64,000 nt of DNA from contig NC_021191.1 of assembly GCF_000389965.1 (NCBI RefSeq), positions 8,433,501 to 8,497,500 on the forward strand, given 5' to 3'. Source of the DNA: Actinoplanes sp. N902-109 (GTDB lineage: Bacteria > Actinomycetota > Actinomycetes > Mycobacteriales > Micromonosporaceae). Below are positions 32,286 to 43,091 of this stretch, piece by piece; within the stretch, counting starts at the first letter, position 1; each line of letters opens with the position of its first letter. The position numbers were made by a program, and so were the translations under genes. A model generated the notes under the pieces. The model saw nothing but the letters and a program-made list of their open reading frames with translations. It made no database searches and was not told the DNA's origin.

Positions 32286-32386
32286 TGATCAAGCGTACGG
32301 TCTTGCCGTGGTTACTCGGTGACACGGATCCCACACTCGGCTGATCGATTCGCTGCGGCTCGACATGACCGGGTATTTTCTGCGTG

Positions 32387-35300
32387 ATGTCTACTTCCCC
32401 CCCGCTCATTGTCGCTGACCGCTACCGGCTCGTCGCGCCGCTCGGTCAGGGCGGGATGGGTCGTGTCTGGCGGGCGACCGACGTGGTCCTGCATCGCGAT
32501 GTCGCCATCAAGGAGCTCGTCCCGCCGCCGGGGCTGACCCCTGACGAGCGGCAGGAGATGCGGGAGCGCTCCCTGCGGGAGGCGCGCGCCATCGCGCGGT
32601 TGAACAACATCAACGTGGTCCGCGTCTTCGACGTCCTGCGGACAGACGCCGATCCGTGGATCGTCATGGAGTACGTGCCGTCCCGCTCGCTGCAGGACAT
32701 CCTGGCCGCGGACGGGCCCTTCAACCCGGTACGAGCTGCCGAGATCGGGCTGGGCGTCCTCGGCGCGCTGCGGGCCGCGCACCGGGCCGGCGTCGTGCAC
32801 CGTGACGTCAAGCCGGGCAATGTGCTCATCGGCGAGGACGGCCGGGTCGTACTGACCGACTTCGGACTCGCCACGGTGCCCGGTGACCCCAATGTCACCC
32901 GTACGGGACTGGTGCTCGGCTCTCCTGCGTACATCGCCCCGGAGCGTGCGCGGGACGGCACAGCCGGACCAGGGGCTGATCTTTGGTCGCTCGGCGCGAC
33001 GCTCTACGCGGCAGTCGAGGGTGCGTCGCCGTTCGCGCGTCCGTCCGCGATCGCGACGCTGGCCGCGCTGGCCACCGAGAACCCGCCGCCGGCCCGCAAT
33101 GCCGGTCCGCTGAAGCCGGTGCTCAACGGCCTGCTGCGCAAGGATCCCGCGCATCGCATCAACGCCGAGGAGGCCGAGCGGCTGCTGCTGCGCGCTACCG
33201 GCCGCCGTTCCAAGCTGACCTTCCCGATGAGCCCGACCATGCGCCGTCCGGGTGCCGGCCGCGAGCGTCCTCCGGTGGTGCCGGGCGTGTCGGCCAGCGC
33301 ACCGGTCGTCCCCGGTCCGCGCCCGCCGGTCACGTCGTCGGGTGGCCGGCCGCCGACATCCTCCGGTCGTACGCCGCCGCCGGTCACTTCCGGTCGCGCC
33401 TCCGCTACTCCCCCGGTGAGCCCGGCTCGTCCGGATGCCACTCCTCACCGGCCGGGTGTCAATCCGGCCGCGACGCCGAGCCAGCCGGGCGTGAACCCTG
33501 CCGCGACGCCGAACCGGCCGGGCGTGAACCCGCCTGTGACGCCGAACCGGCCGGGTGCGACTCCGCCGATCCGGGCCGCCGCGACGCCGCCGGGACGGGC
33601 GACTCCCCCGGGCCGGGCTCAGGCAACTCCCCCGCCCACCGAAACTCCGCAGGGTCGTCCTGTCTTCGCTCCGGGCAAGGCCACGGTCGGTCGTGCCGCC
33701 CCGCGCCCGGCCGACACGCCGACGCGCATCGACGCGCCCAAAACCCCGCTGGACTCAACCCGGGTGGATTCCCCCGCGGTTGACGATTCCGGTACGCCCA
33801 AAGCCAAGCGCCCGCCCACTGACCGGCCCGCCCTCGACGCCACCATGCGTGGCGCCGGAGGCGGCCTCGGCTCGTTCACGGCGGCCGAAGTGGCAGCCGC
33901 CCGCAAGCGAACCGCAGCCCAGCAGCCCAGGCCCGGCCAGGCAACCCCCGCCGCACCCCAGGCCGCCGCCTCGGCCCCCGTCGTCACGCCGCGTCCGGTC
34001 GACGCGCGTCCAGCCGACCTGCATCCAGCCGACCCGCATCCCGTCGACTCGCGTCCGGCTGAGGCTTTGCGTCCGGTCGAGGCCCAGCACCCGGCCGAGG
34101 CTCCGCGGCCCGCTGAGGCCCAGCGCCCGGCCGAGGCTCCACGGCCTGCTCAGGCCCAGCGCCCAGCCGGGGCTTCGCGGCCCGCTGAGGCCCAGCACCC
34201 GGCCGAGGCTCCGACGGCGGCTGCGCTTGCGGAGGCAGCGGCGGCGCCTGCGGCGGCGCCTGCGGCGGACACCGTGATCGCAAAGCCGCCTACCGCCCCG
34301 CCTGCGGCGGACACCGTGATCGCGACGCCGCTCACCCCGGCCAAGCCGTCGGACACCTCGACGAAGGCGTCCCGCAAGAAGGGCCGCACCCGCGCGGGCA
34401 CGGGTTCCCCCGCCACGACGGACACCGACGTCGCCGCGTCCTCGTCCGCCCCCGCCGCCGCGCCCACATCGGACGGGAAAGCCGACAACTCCGCGGTGGT
34501 CGACGCGGTGGGTGGCCCCCTGCCGAGCCGGGGGGACCCGACAGCAGACGAATCGGCCGCCGGTGAGCAGTCGCCCGAGGCCTCAACCCCCGAGGCGCCC
34601 GCAACGAGCGAGCCCACCGCGACCGGCATGGCGGCATCCGCCGACGAACCGACCGTGCTGACAGCGCCAGCCGATGCGACCTCACGCACCAAGCCCGACG
34701 CACCGGCATCCCCGGCCGACGACGAACCGACCGCGCTCACGAACACGAAGTCGTCACAGTCCGCGACCGATGGGCGATCGACGACAACCGGCGCCGCAGG
34801 AGAGACGACAACCGGCGCCGTAGGAGACGAGCCGACGGCGTTGACCCCTTCGGTCGTCGTGGATGAGCCCAGCACGGCCAAGGGTGGGCCGGCCTCGGGT
34901 GCCAAGTCTGAGCTGGCCTCGACCGCTTCCGATGGTGAGGCCGCCGACGACAAGGCTCGCTCCGACGACGAGCCGACCGTGATCGCCACGCCTGTCGCGA
35001 AGCCGACCAAGGGCGCCAAGGACACCGGCAACACCGCTCCTTCAGGGACGTCGGGGTCGGCCGCGAGCAGGGGTACGGGTTCGGGCGCATCCGCCGGGGA
35101 AGCGGAGCCGAGCGCGGACGGTGCGGACGTCAGCGCCTTCGACAGCGCTGCGATCACCGTTGGCACCGGGGCCCTGAACGGCACCGAACCGGCCGCGGGT
35201 GGTTCCGCTACGGGCGGCGGGACGACGTCCGAGGCAGTTGCTCCAGGTCAAGCGTCTGATGCGGCTCCTACGGAGGCGGAGTCAGCTTCTGCGAGTGAAC

Positions 35301-37357
35301 CGCTCGTGGAAACGACTGCTGGAAGCAAGGCATCCGGGGACAAGGCCGAGACTGAGCCCGCAGACACGCCGGCTGGTGTGAATGCCGCAGACGCCTCAAC
35401 CGGCACCAAGGACGCTGCAGCCGGCGGCAAGGCTGTGGATACAGCTGTGGACAGCGAGGCTGCCGACCCGTCGGCTGCCGTTGAGGGTGCTGGACACGTT
35501 GCTGAGCTCGACGCGGCTGGCGCTGAGAAGGCTGAGACTGCGGTTGCTGACTCCTCGGTGGCCGGCAAGGCCGTTGCGGGTGCGGCTTCCGGGACACTGG
35601 CCGCGGCCGAGGGATCCGGCCAGAAGGCCGGAGGTCAGGAGTCTGGCACTCCGGCAGCCGGGAGCCCGGCGTCGGGGAGTTCGACCACGGGCGAGGGCTC
35701 CGGGAGGCCCGCTGCGGGCAAGACGTCCGGAACGTCGCTGACGGGTGCGGGGTCTGACGAGCCCAACGGGAAACAGGCGGCTGCGGGCGCTACGACGGTG
35801 GCTGCAAGCAGCGCGGTGACAAGAACTGCGAGCGGCACCCAGGCTGAAGGCGCGAGCGGCACCCAGGCTGAAGGCGCGAGCGGCACGCAAGCTGCCGATG
35901 CGAGCGGCACCCAGGCTGAAGGCGCGAGCGGCACGCAAGCTGCGGATGCGAGCGGCACCCAGGCAGAGAACACGAGCGGCACGCCAGCTGCGGGTGCGAG
36001 CGGCACGCCGGCTGAGAACAAGAACGGCACGCCGGCTGCGGGTGCGAGCGCAAAGGCGGCTGCTGAGGCTCCGAAGGACGCGGCGGCTGAGGATGCCGGC
36101 GAGACAACGGTCGTCGGTGGCACGAAGGCAGCTGGTGGCACGAAGGCAGCGGGCAACACGCCGATTGCGGGCAACACACCGATTGCGGGCAACACACCGA
36201 CCACGAGCGGCACGGCAGCGGCCAGCAACACAGCGACAGCGAGCGGCACAGCAGCGGCCAGCAGCACAGCGGCAGCGAGCGGCACAGCAGCGGCCAGCGG
36301 CACGCCCACCGCGAGCGGCAGAACCGTAGCGAGCGGCACAACCGTAGCGAGCGGCGCGGCGGGGAAGTCGGGCGGCGGGGCGGGGGATGGTGACGGGTCG
36401 GTTTCGCGGACTCGGATCATTCCTCCTGCTTCGGAGCGGGGTTCGGCGGCGGCCAGTCGGCCTCCCCGGCGGACCATTCCCCCGGTGGTGAGTGCTTCGC
36501 CGGTTTCGGGGGCTCCTACGTCGGGTGGGCCGGGGGTCGGGCCTTCGACTCGGCCGCAGTGGCAGCCGATGGCTATGCGGCCACCCTCGGCGGGGCGGCG
36601 GGGGATGACCGTTTTCGGGGTCACGCTCACGCAGCGGCAGACTGCCGTGGGGGTCGGGATTCTTGTCCTGCTTCTGCTTCTTCTTGTTTTCCTGCTGCCA
36701 AAGGCGTTCGGTGGCAGTGATGACGAGGCCGGTGGGCCGTTGACCGGGGCGGATCCGGCTACCAGTGCTGCGGCGCCTGGGAAGCAGTCGCCGACGGGTG
36801 GTCCGGCGAAGACGTCCGGGGCGGCGCCTACCAGTGCGGCTGCGGCGGCACCTGCCAACAGTTCGCCGAGCAGCGCTCCGAGCAGTCCGGCGAGTCGTGC
36901 TCCCGCTTCCAGCAGCGCTTTCAAGCTGCCGGCCGGCTGGTCCACGTACGGAAACGCGGGGACTGGTTTTTCGGTGCCTTTGCCGCCGGGGATGAAGGCA
37001 CAGTCGAGCAGTCATGACGAGCAGTACTTCCGGGGGGACAACCGGCTGCTGATCATCGCGCAGACCGATCAGCCGCAGCCGGATCCGCTGGCGGACTGGC
37101 AGCAGCAGGAGAAGAACCGGAGCTATCGCGACTATTCGCTGATCAAGCTGCAGTCCGTGAAGTACTTCCAGAAGGCCGCGGACTGGGAGTTCCTGTACAC
37201 GACGGACAACGGCCATCGGCAGCACGCGGTGAAGCGCAATTTTCTCACCAGTCCGCAGCAGGCCTACAGCATCAACTGGTACACGACGCCGGAGGACTGG
37301 GGCGACGCGCAGCAGGATCTGAAGGTCATCTACGACGGGTTCAAGCCGTTGTCGTGA
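32387..37357 (+). CDS. Giant membrane Ser/Thr protein kinase (PknB-type)
   Basis: 1656 residues. The kinase domain (about 10-270) is intact: GQGGMGRVW loop, VAIKE lysine, HRDVKPGN catalytic loop, DFG and GSPAYIAPE. A linker of about 1100 residues, almost entirely Ala/Pro/Thr/Gly repeats (for example AEAPRPAEAQRPAEA and ASGTQAEG), follows. Then come a transmembrane helix near 1421-1441 and an extracellular domain (FSVPLPPGMKAQ to the end) shared with the second kinase at 51.5 kb. No PASTA repeats. TATTTT lies 7 nt before ATG 32387. The linker is far longer than usual. Confidence 0.9.
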   Translation: MSTSPPLIVADRYRLVAPLGQGGMGRVWRATDVVLHRDVAIKELVPPPGLTPDERQEMRERSLREARAIARLNNINVVRVFDVLRTDADPWIVMEYVPSRSLQDILAADGPFNPVRAAEIGLGVLGALRAAHRAGVVHRDVKPGNVLIGEDGRVVLTDFGLATVPGDPNVTRTGLVLGSPAYIAPERARDGTAGPGADLWSLGATLYAAVEGASPFARPSAIATLAALATENPPPARNAGPLKPVLNGLLRKDPAHRINAEEAERLLLRATGRRSKLTFPMSPTMRRPGAGRERPPVVPGVSASAPVVPGPRPPVTSSGGRPPTSSGRTPPPVTSGRASATPPVSPARPDATPHRPGVNPAATPSQPGVNPAATPNRPGVNPPVTPNRPGATPPIRAAATPPGRATPPGRAQATPPPTETPQGRPVFAPGKATVGRAAPRPADTPTRIDAPKTPLDSTRVDSPAVDDSGTPKAKRPPTDRPALDATMRGAGGGLGSFTAAEVAAARKRTAAQQPRPGQATPAAPQAAASAPVVTPRPVDARPADLHPADPHPVDSRPAEALRPVEAQHPAEAPRPAEAQRPAEAPRPAQAQRPAGASRPAEAQHPAEAPTAAALAEAAAAPAAAPAADTVIAKPPTAPPAADTVIATPLTPAKPSDTSTKASRKKGRTRAGTGSPATTDTDVAASSSAPAAAPTSDGKADNSAVVDAVGGPLPSRGDPTADESAAGEQSPEASTPEAPATSEPTATGMAASADEPTVLTAPADATSRTKPDAPASPADDEPTALTNTKSSQSATDGRSTTTGAAGETTTGAVGDEPTALTPSVVVDEPSTAKGGPASGAKSELASTASDGEAADDKARSDDEPTVIATPVAKPTKGAKDTGNTAPSGTSGSAASRGTGSGASAGEAEPSADGADVSAFDSAAITVGTGALNGTEPAAGGSATGGGTTSEAVAPGQASDAAPTEAESASASEPLVETTAGSKASGDKAETEPADTPAGVNAADASTGTKDAAAGGKAVDTAVDSEAADPSAAVEGAGHVAELDAAGAEKAETAVADSSVAGKAVAGAASGTLAAAEGSGQKAGGQESGTPAAGSPASGSSTTGEGSGRPAAGKTSGTSLTGAGSDEPNGKQAAAGATTVAASSAVTRTASGTQAEGASGTQAEGASGTQAADASGTQAEGASGTQAADASGTQAENTSGTPAAGASGTPAENKNGTPAAGASAKAAAEAPKDAAAEDAGETTVVGGTKAAGGTKAAGNTPIAGNTPIAGNTPTTSGTAAASNTATASGTAAASSTAAASGTAAASGTPTASGRTVASGTTVASGAAGKSGGGAGDGDGSVSRTRIIPPASERGSAAASRPPRRTIPPVVSASPVSGAPTSGGPGVGPSTRPQWQPMAMRPPSAGRRGMTVFGVTLTQRQTAVGVGILVLLLLLLVFLLPKAFGGSDDEAGGPLTGADPATSAAAPGKQSPTGGPAKTSGAAPTSAAAAAPANSSPSSAPSSPASRAPASSSAFKLPAGWSTYGNAGTGFSVPLPPGMKAQSSSHDEQYFRGDNRLLIIAQTDQPQPDPLADWQQQEKNRSYRDYSLIKLQSVKYFQKAADWEFLYTTDNGHRQHAVKRNFLTSPQQAYSINWYTTPEDWGDAQQDLKVIYDGFKPLS

Positions 37358-37421
37358 GCCGCCATGCATGAGGTGAGTGATGTTCGGGTACGTCATCGTT
37401 CACCACGCATGGAGGTGCACG

Positions 37422-37631
37422 ATGATTCGCCGTCACGGCAGCAGGCCCACGCTTGCCCTGTGGATGCTCGTCGCCATCGCCGACGTGGCGCTTCTCGCGG
37501 CTGCGGCAGGTACGACGATGGTCCTCGTCACGGTTGCCGGCGCCGCTCTGCTCGGCACGGCCACCGCAGCGACGATGCTGGTGCAACGCCGCCCGGCTAA
37601 CGAAGCTCAGCCCCTCCGCCGCCGCGCCTGA
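37422..37631 (+). CDS. Small two-helix membrane protein
   Basis: 69 residues from ATG 37422 with a GGAGG Shine-Dalgarno 6 nt away. Two hydrophobic helices (LALWMLVAIADVALLAAAAG and MVLVTVAGAALLGTATAATML) and a basic tail. Its last codons and stop lie inside a 24-bp tandem repeat. No family recognised. Confidence 0.6.
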   Translation: MIRRHGSRPTLALWMLVAIADVALLAAAAGTTMVLVTVAGAALLGTATAATMLVQRRPANEAQPLRRRA

Positions 37632-37740
37632 CCCGCGACAAACCGCCGCGCCCGACCCGCGACAAGCCGCCGCGCCTGACCCGCGACAAGCCGCCGCGCC
37701 TGACCCGCGACAAGCCGCCGCGCCTGACCCGCGACGAATC
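37621..37740. repeat. 24-bp tandem repeat, five copies
   Basis: Five head-to-tail 24-bp units with the core CCGCGCCTGACCCGCGACAA. The middle units (3 and 4) are identical; the outer ones carry one to four changes. They fill the gap between convergent genes and include the stop codon (37629-37631) of the small membrane protein. Confidence 0.9.
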
Positions 37741-37766
37741 GCCGCGCCGCCCCGAGGGCGGGCGAT

Positions 37767-38522
37767 TCAGCGGACGCTGCGGGCGAAGAGGCGGGCTGCC
37801 CAGGTCACCGCGGCAGCGGCAAGGACGGCCATGATGAGCAGGCCCTGCCACACGTCCGGCGCGCCCAGGTCGCCGCGGAACAGGGCGCGCACCCCGTCGA
37901 CGGCCCAGGAGAACGGATTCCAGTCGGCGATTCCCTGCAGCCAGCCCGGCGCGAACGTCAGCGGCAGCAGGATGCCCGACAGCAGCAGCACCGGCTGCGC
38001 CACCGTGTTCATCAGCGGCGCCAGCACGTCCTCGCTCTTCACCGCGAGCGCCACGCCGTACGACAGGGCCGAGGTCATCAGCGAGATCAGCGCGAGCAGC
38101 AGGTAGGCCAGCAGCAGGTTGCCGATGAAGACGCGCAGGTCGAACACCAGGGCTAGCAGGGTGATGATCACCGCCTGGGCCAGCAGCGAGACCGTGTCGC
38201 GCAGCGAGCGGCCCAGCAGCAGCGCGAACCGGCTCACCGGGGTGACCCGGGCGCGTTCGATCACCCCGGCGCGCAGTTCCGCGATCAGCCCGAAGCCTTG
38301 GAACAGGCCGCCGAAGATGGCCAGGAGCACGAGCAGGCCGGGCACGAAGATCTCGTACGCCTCGGCGTCCGTCCGCACCCCCAGCGCCGGTTTGAGCAGG
38401 GGCGCGAACAGCAGCAGGTACGTCACCGGCTGGAAGATCCCGACCAGGACCCAGACGGGGTTGCGCAGCAGCGCCTTGAGCTGGTGTTCGAAGATCAGCC
38501 AGATGTCGCGGAGCAGTTTCAT
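37767..38522 (-). CDS. ABC-2 type transporter permease
   Basis: 251 residues with six predicted helices and the ABC-2 permease layout of DrrB-like exporters: a short N-terminal amphipathic stretch (IFEHQLKALLRNPVWVLVG), and the central VTPVSRFALLLGRSLRD loop. ATG 38522 is 3 nt after the stop of the ATPase gene, so both are co-translated. It probably exports a hydrophobic compound or lipid (inference). Confidence 0.88.
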   Translation of the reverse strand: MKLLRDIWLIFEHQLKALLRNPVWVLVGIFQPVTYLLLFAPLLKPALGVRTDAEAYEIFVPGLLVLLAIFGGLFQGFGLIAELRAGVIERARVTPVSRFALLLGRSLRDTVSLLAQAVIITLLALVFDLRVFIGNLLLAYLLLALISLMTSALSYGVALAVKSEDVLAPLMNTVAQPVLLLSGILLPLTFAPGWLQGIADWNPFSWAVDGVRALFRGDLGAPDVWQGLLIMAVLAAAAVTWAARLFARSVR

Positions 38523-38525
38523 GGC

Positions 38526-39464
<939 letters not shown>

Positions 39465-39538
39465 GCCGCTCCCCCCGAGTCGGTCCCCGGCAGCCTAAGA
39501 CAAGCGTCAACGGATCGCGGACCTATTAGGCTCGGTCC

Positions 39539-41293
39539 GTGCAGAAGGTATTGATCGCCAACCGTGGCGAGATCGCCGTCCGGGTGATCCGGGCCTGTAA
39601 GGACGCGGGGCTGACCAGCGTCGCCGTCTACGCCGACAGTGACCGGGACGCGCCGCCGGCGCGGCTGGCCGACGAGGCCTATGCGCTCGACGGCGAGACG
39701 GCCGCCGACACCTATCTGCGCATCGACAAGCTGATCGATGCCGCGGCCCGCAGCGGTGCCGACGCGGTGCACCCGGGCTACGGCTTCCTCAGCGAGAACG
39801 CCGATTTCGCCCAGGCCGTGCTCGATGCCGGGCTGACCTGGATCGGACCGTCCCCGCAGGCGATCCGCGACCTGGGTGACAAGGTGACCGCGCGGCACAT
39901 CGCGCAGCGCGCCGGGGCGCCGCTGGTGCCGGGCACGGCCGAGCCGGTGGCGGACGCCGCCGAGATCGTCGCGTTCGCCGAGGAGCACGGGCTGCCGGTG
40001 GCGATCAAGGCAGCCTTCGGCGGTGGCGGGCGCGGTCTCAAGGTGGCCCGCACGATCGAGGAGATCCCGGCGCTGTTCGAGTCGGCGACCCGGGAGGCGG
40101 TGGCCGCGTTCGGCCGCGGCGAGTGCTTCGTCGAGCGCTACCTGGACCGGCCACGGCACGTGGAGGCCCAGGTCCTGGCGGACACCCACGGCAATGTCAT
40201 CGTGGTGGGCACCCGGGACTGCTCGCTCCAGCGCCGCCACCAGAAGCTGGTCGAGGAGGCACCCGCGCCGTTCCTCAGCGACGAGCAGCGCGACCGCATC
40301 CACTCCAGCGCCAAGGCGATCTGCCGCGGGGCCGGCTATCACGGCGCCGGCACGGTCGAATACCTCGTCGGCCAGGACGGCACGATCTCGTTCCTGGAGG
40401 TCAACACCCGGCTGCAGGTGGAGCACCCGGTCAGCGAGGAGACCGCCGGCTTGGACCTGGTACGTGAGCAGTTCCGCATCGCCGCCGGGGAGCCGCTCGC
40501 GCTCACCGAGGATCCGCAGCCGCGCGGGCACGCGATCGAGTTCCGGATCAACGGCGAGGACGCCGGCCGCAACTTCCTGCCCGCTCCGGGTGCGGTCACG
40601 ACGCTGACCTGGCCGTCCGGTCCGGGCGTGCGGGTGGACGCGGGGGTCGAGGCGGGCAGCGTCATCGGCGGCAACTTCGACTCCATGCTCGCCAAGATCA
40701 TCGTGGTGGGTGCCACCCGCACGGAAGCGCTGGAGCGGGCCCGCCGGGTGCTGGACGAGACGGTGATCGAGGGCATCGCCACGGTGCTGCCGTTCCACCG
40801 TGCCGTCGTGCGCGACCCGGCCTTCACCGCCGAGCCGTTCGCTGTGCACACCCGCTGGATCGAGACCGAGTGGGACAACACCGTCGAGCCGTTCACCGTC
40901 ACCCCGGTCCCGGCCTCCGCCGAGGAGCGCGAGACCGTCGTGGTCGAGGTGGGCGGCAAGCGCCTCGAGGTGCGACTGCCGGCAAACCTCTTCGCCGGTA
41001 CGCCCGGAGCAGCCGCCCTGGCCCGTCCGGCGGCCCGCCGCAAGGCCGGGCCCTCGGCCGCCACCCCCACCGCCGGAGCCGCCGCGCTGACCGCCCCCAT
41101 GCAGGGCACCATCGTCAAGGTGGCCGCTGCCAACGGCGACACCGTGGCCGAGGGCGACGTCATCGTGGTGATCGAGGCGATGAAGATGGAGCAGCCGCTG
41201 CACGCGCACCGCGCCGGCACGGTCAACGACCTCGCCGTCGAGGTGGGCGCCACGGTCACCGCCGGCACTCAGGTCTGCACCATCGACGACTGA
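39539..41293 (+). CDS. accA: Acyl-CoA carboxylase alpha subunit (biotin carboxylase + BCCP)
   Basis: 584 residues. Biotin carboxylase occupies about 1-450: KVLIANRGEIAVR, HPGYGFLSENADFA, the glycine-rich ATP loop KAAFGGGGRGLKVA, HVEAQVLADTHGN and EVNTRLQVEHPVSE. The BCCP domain at the C-terminus has VIEAMKMEQPL, with the Lys that BirA biotinylates. With AccB and AccE it carboxylates short acyl-CoAs for methylmalonyl-CoA or lipid synthesis. GTG 39539 has TAGGCT 6 nt upstream. The beta and epsilon genes are elsewhere in the window, so the enzyme is not encoded as one operon. Confidence 0.95.
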   Translation: MQKVLIANRGEIAVRVIRACKDAGLTSVAVYADSDRDAPPARLADEAYALDGETAADTYLRIDKLIDAAARSGADAVHPGYGFLSENADFAQAVLDAGLTWIGPSPQAIRDLGDKVTARHIAQRAGAPLVPGTAEPVADAAEIVAFAEEHGLPVAIKAAFGGGGRGLKVARTIEEIPALFESATREAVAAFGRGECFVERYLDRPRHVEAQVLADTHGNVIVVGTRDCSLQRRHQKLVEEAPAPFLSDEQRDRIHSSAKAICRGAGYHGAGTVEYLVGQDGTISFLEVNTRLQVEHPVSEETAGLDLVREQFRIAAGEPLALTEDPQPRGHAIEFRINGEDAGRNFLPAPGAVTTLTWPSGPGVRVDAGVEAGSVIGGNFDSMLAKIIVVGATRTEALERARRVLDETVIEGIATVLPFHRAVVRDPAFTAEPFAVHTRWIETEWDNTVEPFTVTPVPASAEERETVVVEVGGKRLEVRLPANLFAGTPGAAALARPAARRKAGPSAATPTAGAAALTAPMQGTIVKVAAANGDTVAEGDVIVVIEAMKMEQPLHAHRAGTVNDLAVEVGATVTAGTQVCTIDD

Positions 41294-41770
41294 CCCAGCC
41301 GGGTGCTGGTCTCCTCGGTGTTCTGACCGGCGCCGGACCCCGGCACGATGCCCCGCAGCGGCAGCACGGCGGCTGCGGCCCCGGCCATGCGCCCGGCCCT
41401 GGAGACGCGGCATTACATATCGGTAACAGCTTCGGGGCGGGCCGCCGGTACGGGACCTACCGACGGCCCGGGCGCCACGCACCGGCCCGAAGGGCCCACA
41501 CGGGCGCCGCTGGCCCGCGACACCGAGAACGGGGGACCCGGTGTTTCGGGACTGCTACCAAGGTACGCGCGCCACCGCCCACCCAGAAAGCGGGCCGAAT
41601 ACGACAGAAATCAGACGCGCGTCGCGGACCCCACGGGACGCGGGAAGGCCGTACCGTGTCCGGCATCACCGTCAGCAGGCCCTGATCAAGGCGCATGCTG
41701 AACTCAGCTGATTCTCAGGTGCGCCCACGGACAATGCCGTGGACCCTGGAGCCGTGAGGTGGCCGACCCG
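41294..41770. other. Intergenic region accA to dedA
   Basis: 477 bp. Several short frames are open on both strands, but none has gene-like composition, a Shine-Dalgarno or recognisable motifs. It presumably holds the accA terminator and the dedA promoter. I see no clear repeat. Confidence 0.4.
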
Positions 41771-42502
41771 ATGACCGACCTGTTGACCGTGATGGCAACA
41801 CCGGCTTGGGCGTACCTTGCCGTCTTCGGGTTCATCGCGGTCGACGCGATGGTGCCAGTGGTGCCGATCCAGGCGATCATGATCACCGCCGGGGCGTTGA
41901 CCGTCTACGGCAACCTCAACCTGCCGCTGGCCATCGCGATCGGCGCGCTGGGCATGTTCACCGGCGACTCGATCGCGTTCGTGCTGGGCCGCTCGGCCGG
42001 CGGGCACTGGGTGAGCGGACGGCTGGCCGCGCTGCGCCGCCGGTTCATGCCCAGACCGGACAACGCCGCGCCCAAGGAGCAGTCCAGGACCAAGCGGGCC
42101 GCCGAGCGCTTCACCCGCGGCCTGCGCCGCCCCGGCCCGCTCGTGCTGCTGCTGTGCCGATTCGTGCCGGGCGGGCGGATGGCCGCCGGCTACCACGCCG
42201 GCCGCACCGGCTATCCGATCAAACTCTTCGCCCTGTACGACGGGGGTGCGGCGCTCGCCTGGGCCATGTACGGCGGCCTGGTCGGCCATGTCGGCGGCAC
42301 CGCCATCACCCAGTCGGCCTGGCGGCTGTTCGCCATCGCCGCCACCGCCGCCGTGATCTTCGGCACCGCCGGCTGGATCCTCGCCCTGTTCGGCGGCCGC
42401 AAATCGGCGGATCAGGACGCCCCCGCCGAATCGGACGCCGACGAGGACGAGGACGCCGACCGCACCGCTCCGGTCAGCGTCGACAGCACCAACACCGACT
42501 GA
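41771..42502 (+). CDS. DedA/VTT-family membrane protein
   Basis: 243 residues from ATG 41771, which has GAGGTGG 8 nt upstream; GTG 41759 is in frame. DedA features: FIAVDAMVPVVPIQAIMITAGAL near the N-terminus, GDSIAFVLGRSAGG and the RFVPGGRMAAGYHAGRTGY motif (the FxxR..xR region), plus four to six helices. The tail is strongly acidic (Asp/Glu). Some family members flip undecaprenyl phosphate or phospholipids. The exact role here is unknown. Confidence 0.82.
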   Translation: MTDLLTVMATPAWAYLAVFGFIAVDAMVPVVPIQAIMITAGALTVYGNLNLPLAIAIGALGMFTGDSIAFVLGRSAGGHWVSGRLAALRRRFMPRPDNAAPKEQSRTKRAAERFTRGLRRPGPLVLLLCRFVPGGRMAAGYHAGRTGYPIKLFALYDGGAALAWAMYGGLVGHVGGTAITQSAWRLFAIAATAAVIFGTAGWILALFGGRKSADQDAPAESDADEDEDADRTAPVSVDSTNTD

Positions 42503-42956
42503 CCCCGCGAGCTGTGGGCGCCCACCGCTTCAAGGCCGGCGAGCACGACATCTGCGGTGCCTTCCGCCCCGGCCCGGCCGAAGGTCCGGCCCATGCCCCG
42601 GCAGGCGAAATCGACCGGGCCGGCCACCAGCCGCGCGACCCGGCGGCTGACCTTCGGACCGGAGCAGCAGGTCGACAAGCACCTGAGGATGTACGTCGCC
42701 AGCGCGGACCTGCCCGCCGACGCCGGTGCGGCCGGCGAGCCCAACCCGACGGATACCTTCCCCGGCCGCTCGACTCCGCCAGCCAGGTCCACCCGCCCAC
42801 CTGGCACCCCCACCGAGTGGTGCTGGCCGACGCCGCCGCCACGCCGCCCCGGGCCTCTCCGTCCGGCGCACCCCCTACCCCCTGACGGCAGCACCGCCGA
42901 TTGCCTCACCTCAGGGCGACGCCGCAACCGGCGATAAGAATCCGGTGTAACCGCTC
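42503..42956. other. Intergenic region dedA to hairpin element
   Basis: 454 bp with long but motif-less open frames on both strands. Translations are Arg/Pro-rich in one direction and show no recognised family, so I call no gene. A decayed gene is possible. Confidence 0.35.
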
Positions 42957-43090
42957 CCAAAGTCGCACTTCGCCCGTCGGCGTCGAGGGCGCCAAAACTG
43001 ACAAGGCGCCCTCTGCCGTAGTCAGTTTTGGTGTCCTCGACGCCGACTGCCCTCGGGGCGAAGTGCCGCCGAAGCGAAGCGAAGGCCAGA
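42957..43090. repeat. Long-hairpin element, copy A
   Basis: A 134-bp unit. Inner arms 42976-43002 and 43021-43047 pair over 27 bp with only G-U wobbles on the + transcript, around an 18-nt loop. Outer arms GCACTTCGCCC (42965-42975) and GGGCGAAGTGC (43056-43066) pair over 11 bp, offset by an 8-nt bulge. It ends 1 bp before the lpdA stop codon, between convergent dedA and lpdA. Copy B at 60781-60913 is nearly identical in the same orientation. It probably ends transcription from both sides; it may be mobile. Confidence 0.9.
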
Positions 43091-43091
43091 G

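Noticed and set aside
37267..37380. Open frames over the end of the giant kinase as a new gene
   Set aside because: They are shadows of the kinase C-terminal domain.
41348..41701. 117-codon rightward frame in the accA-dedA gap
   Set aside because: Ala/Pro/Arg-rich, no ribosome-binding site, no similarity to a known fold.
42412..42960. 182-codon leftward frame between dedA and lpdA
   Set aside because: Overlaps the 3' end of dedA, has no recognised motif and ordinary antisense composition.
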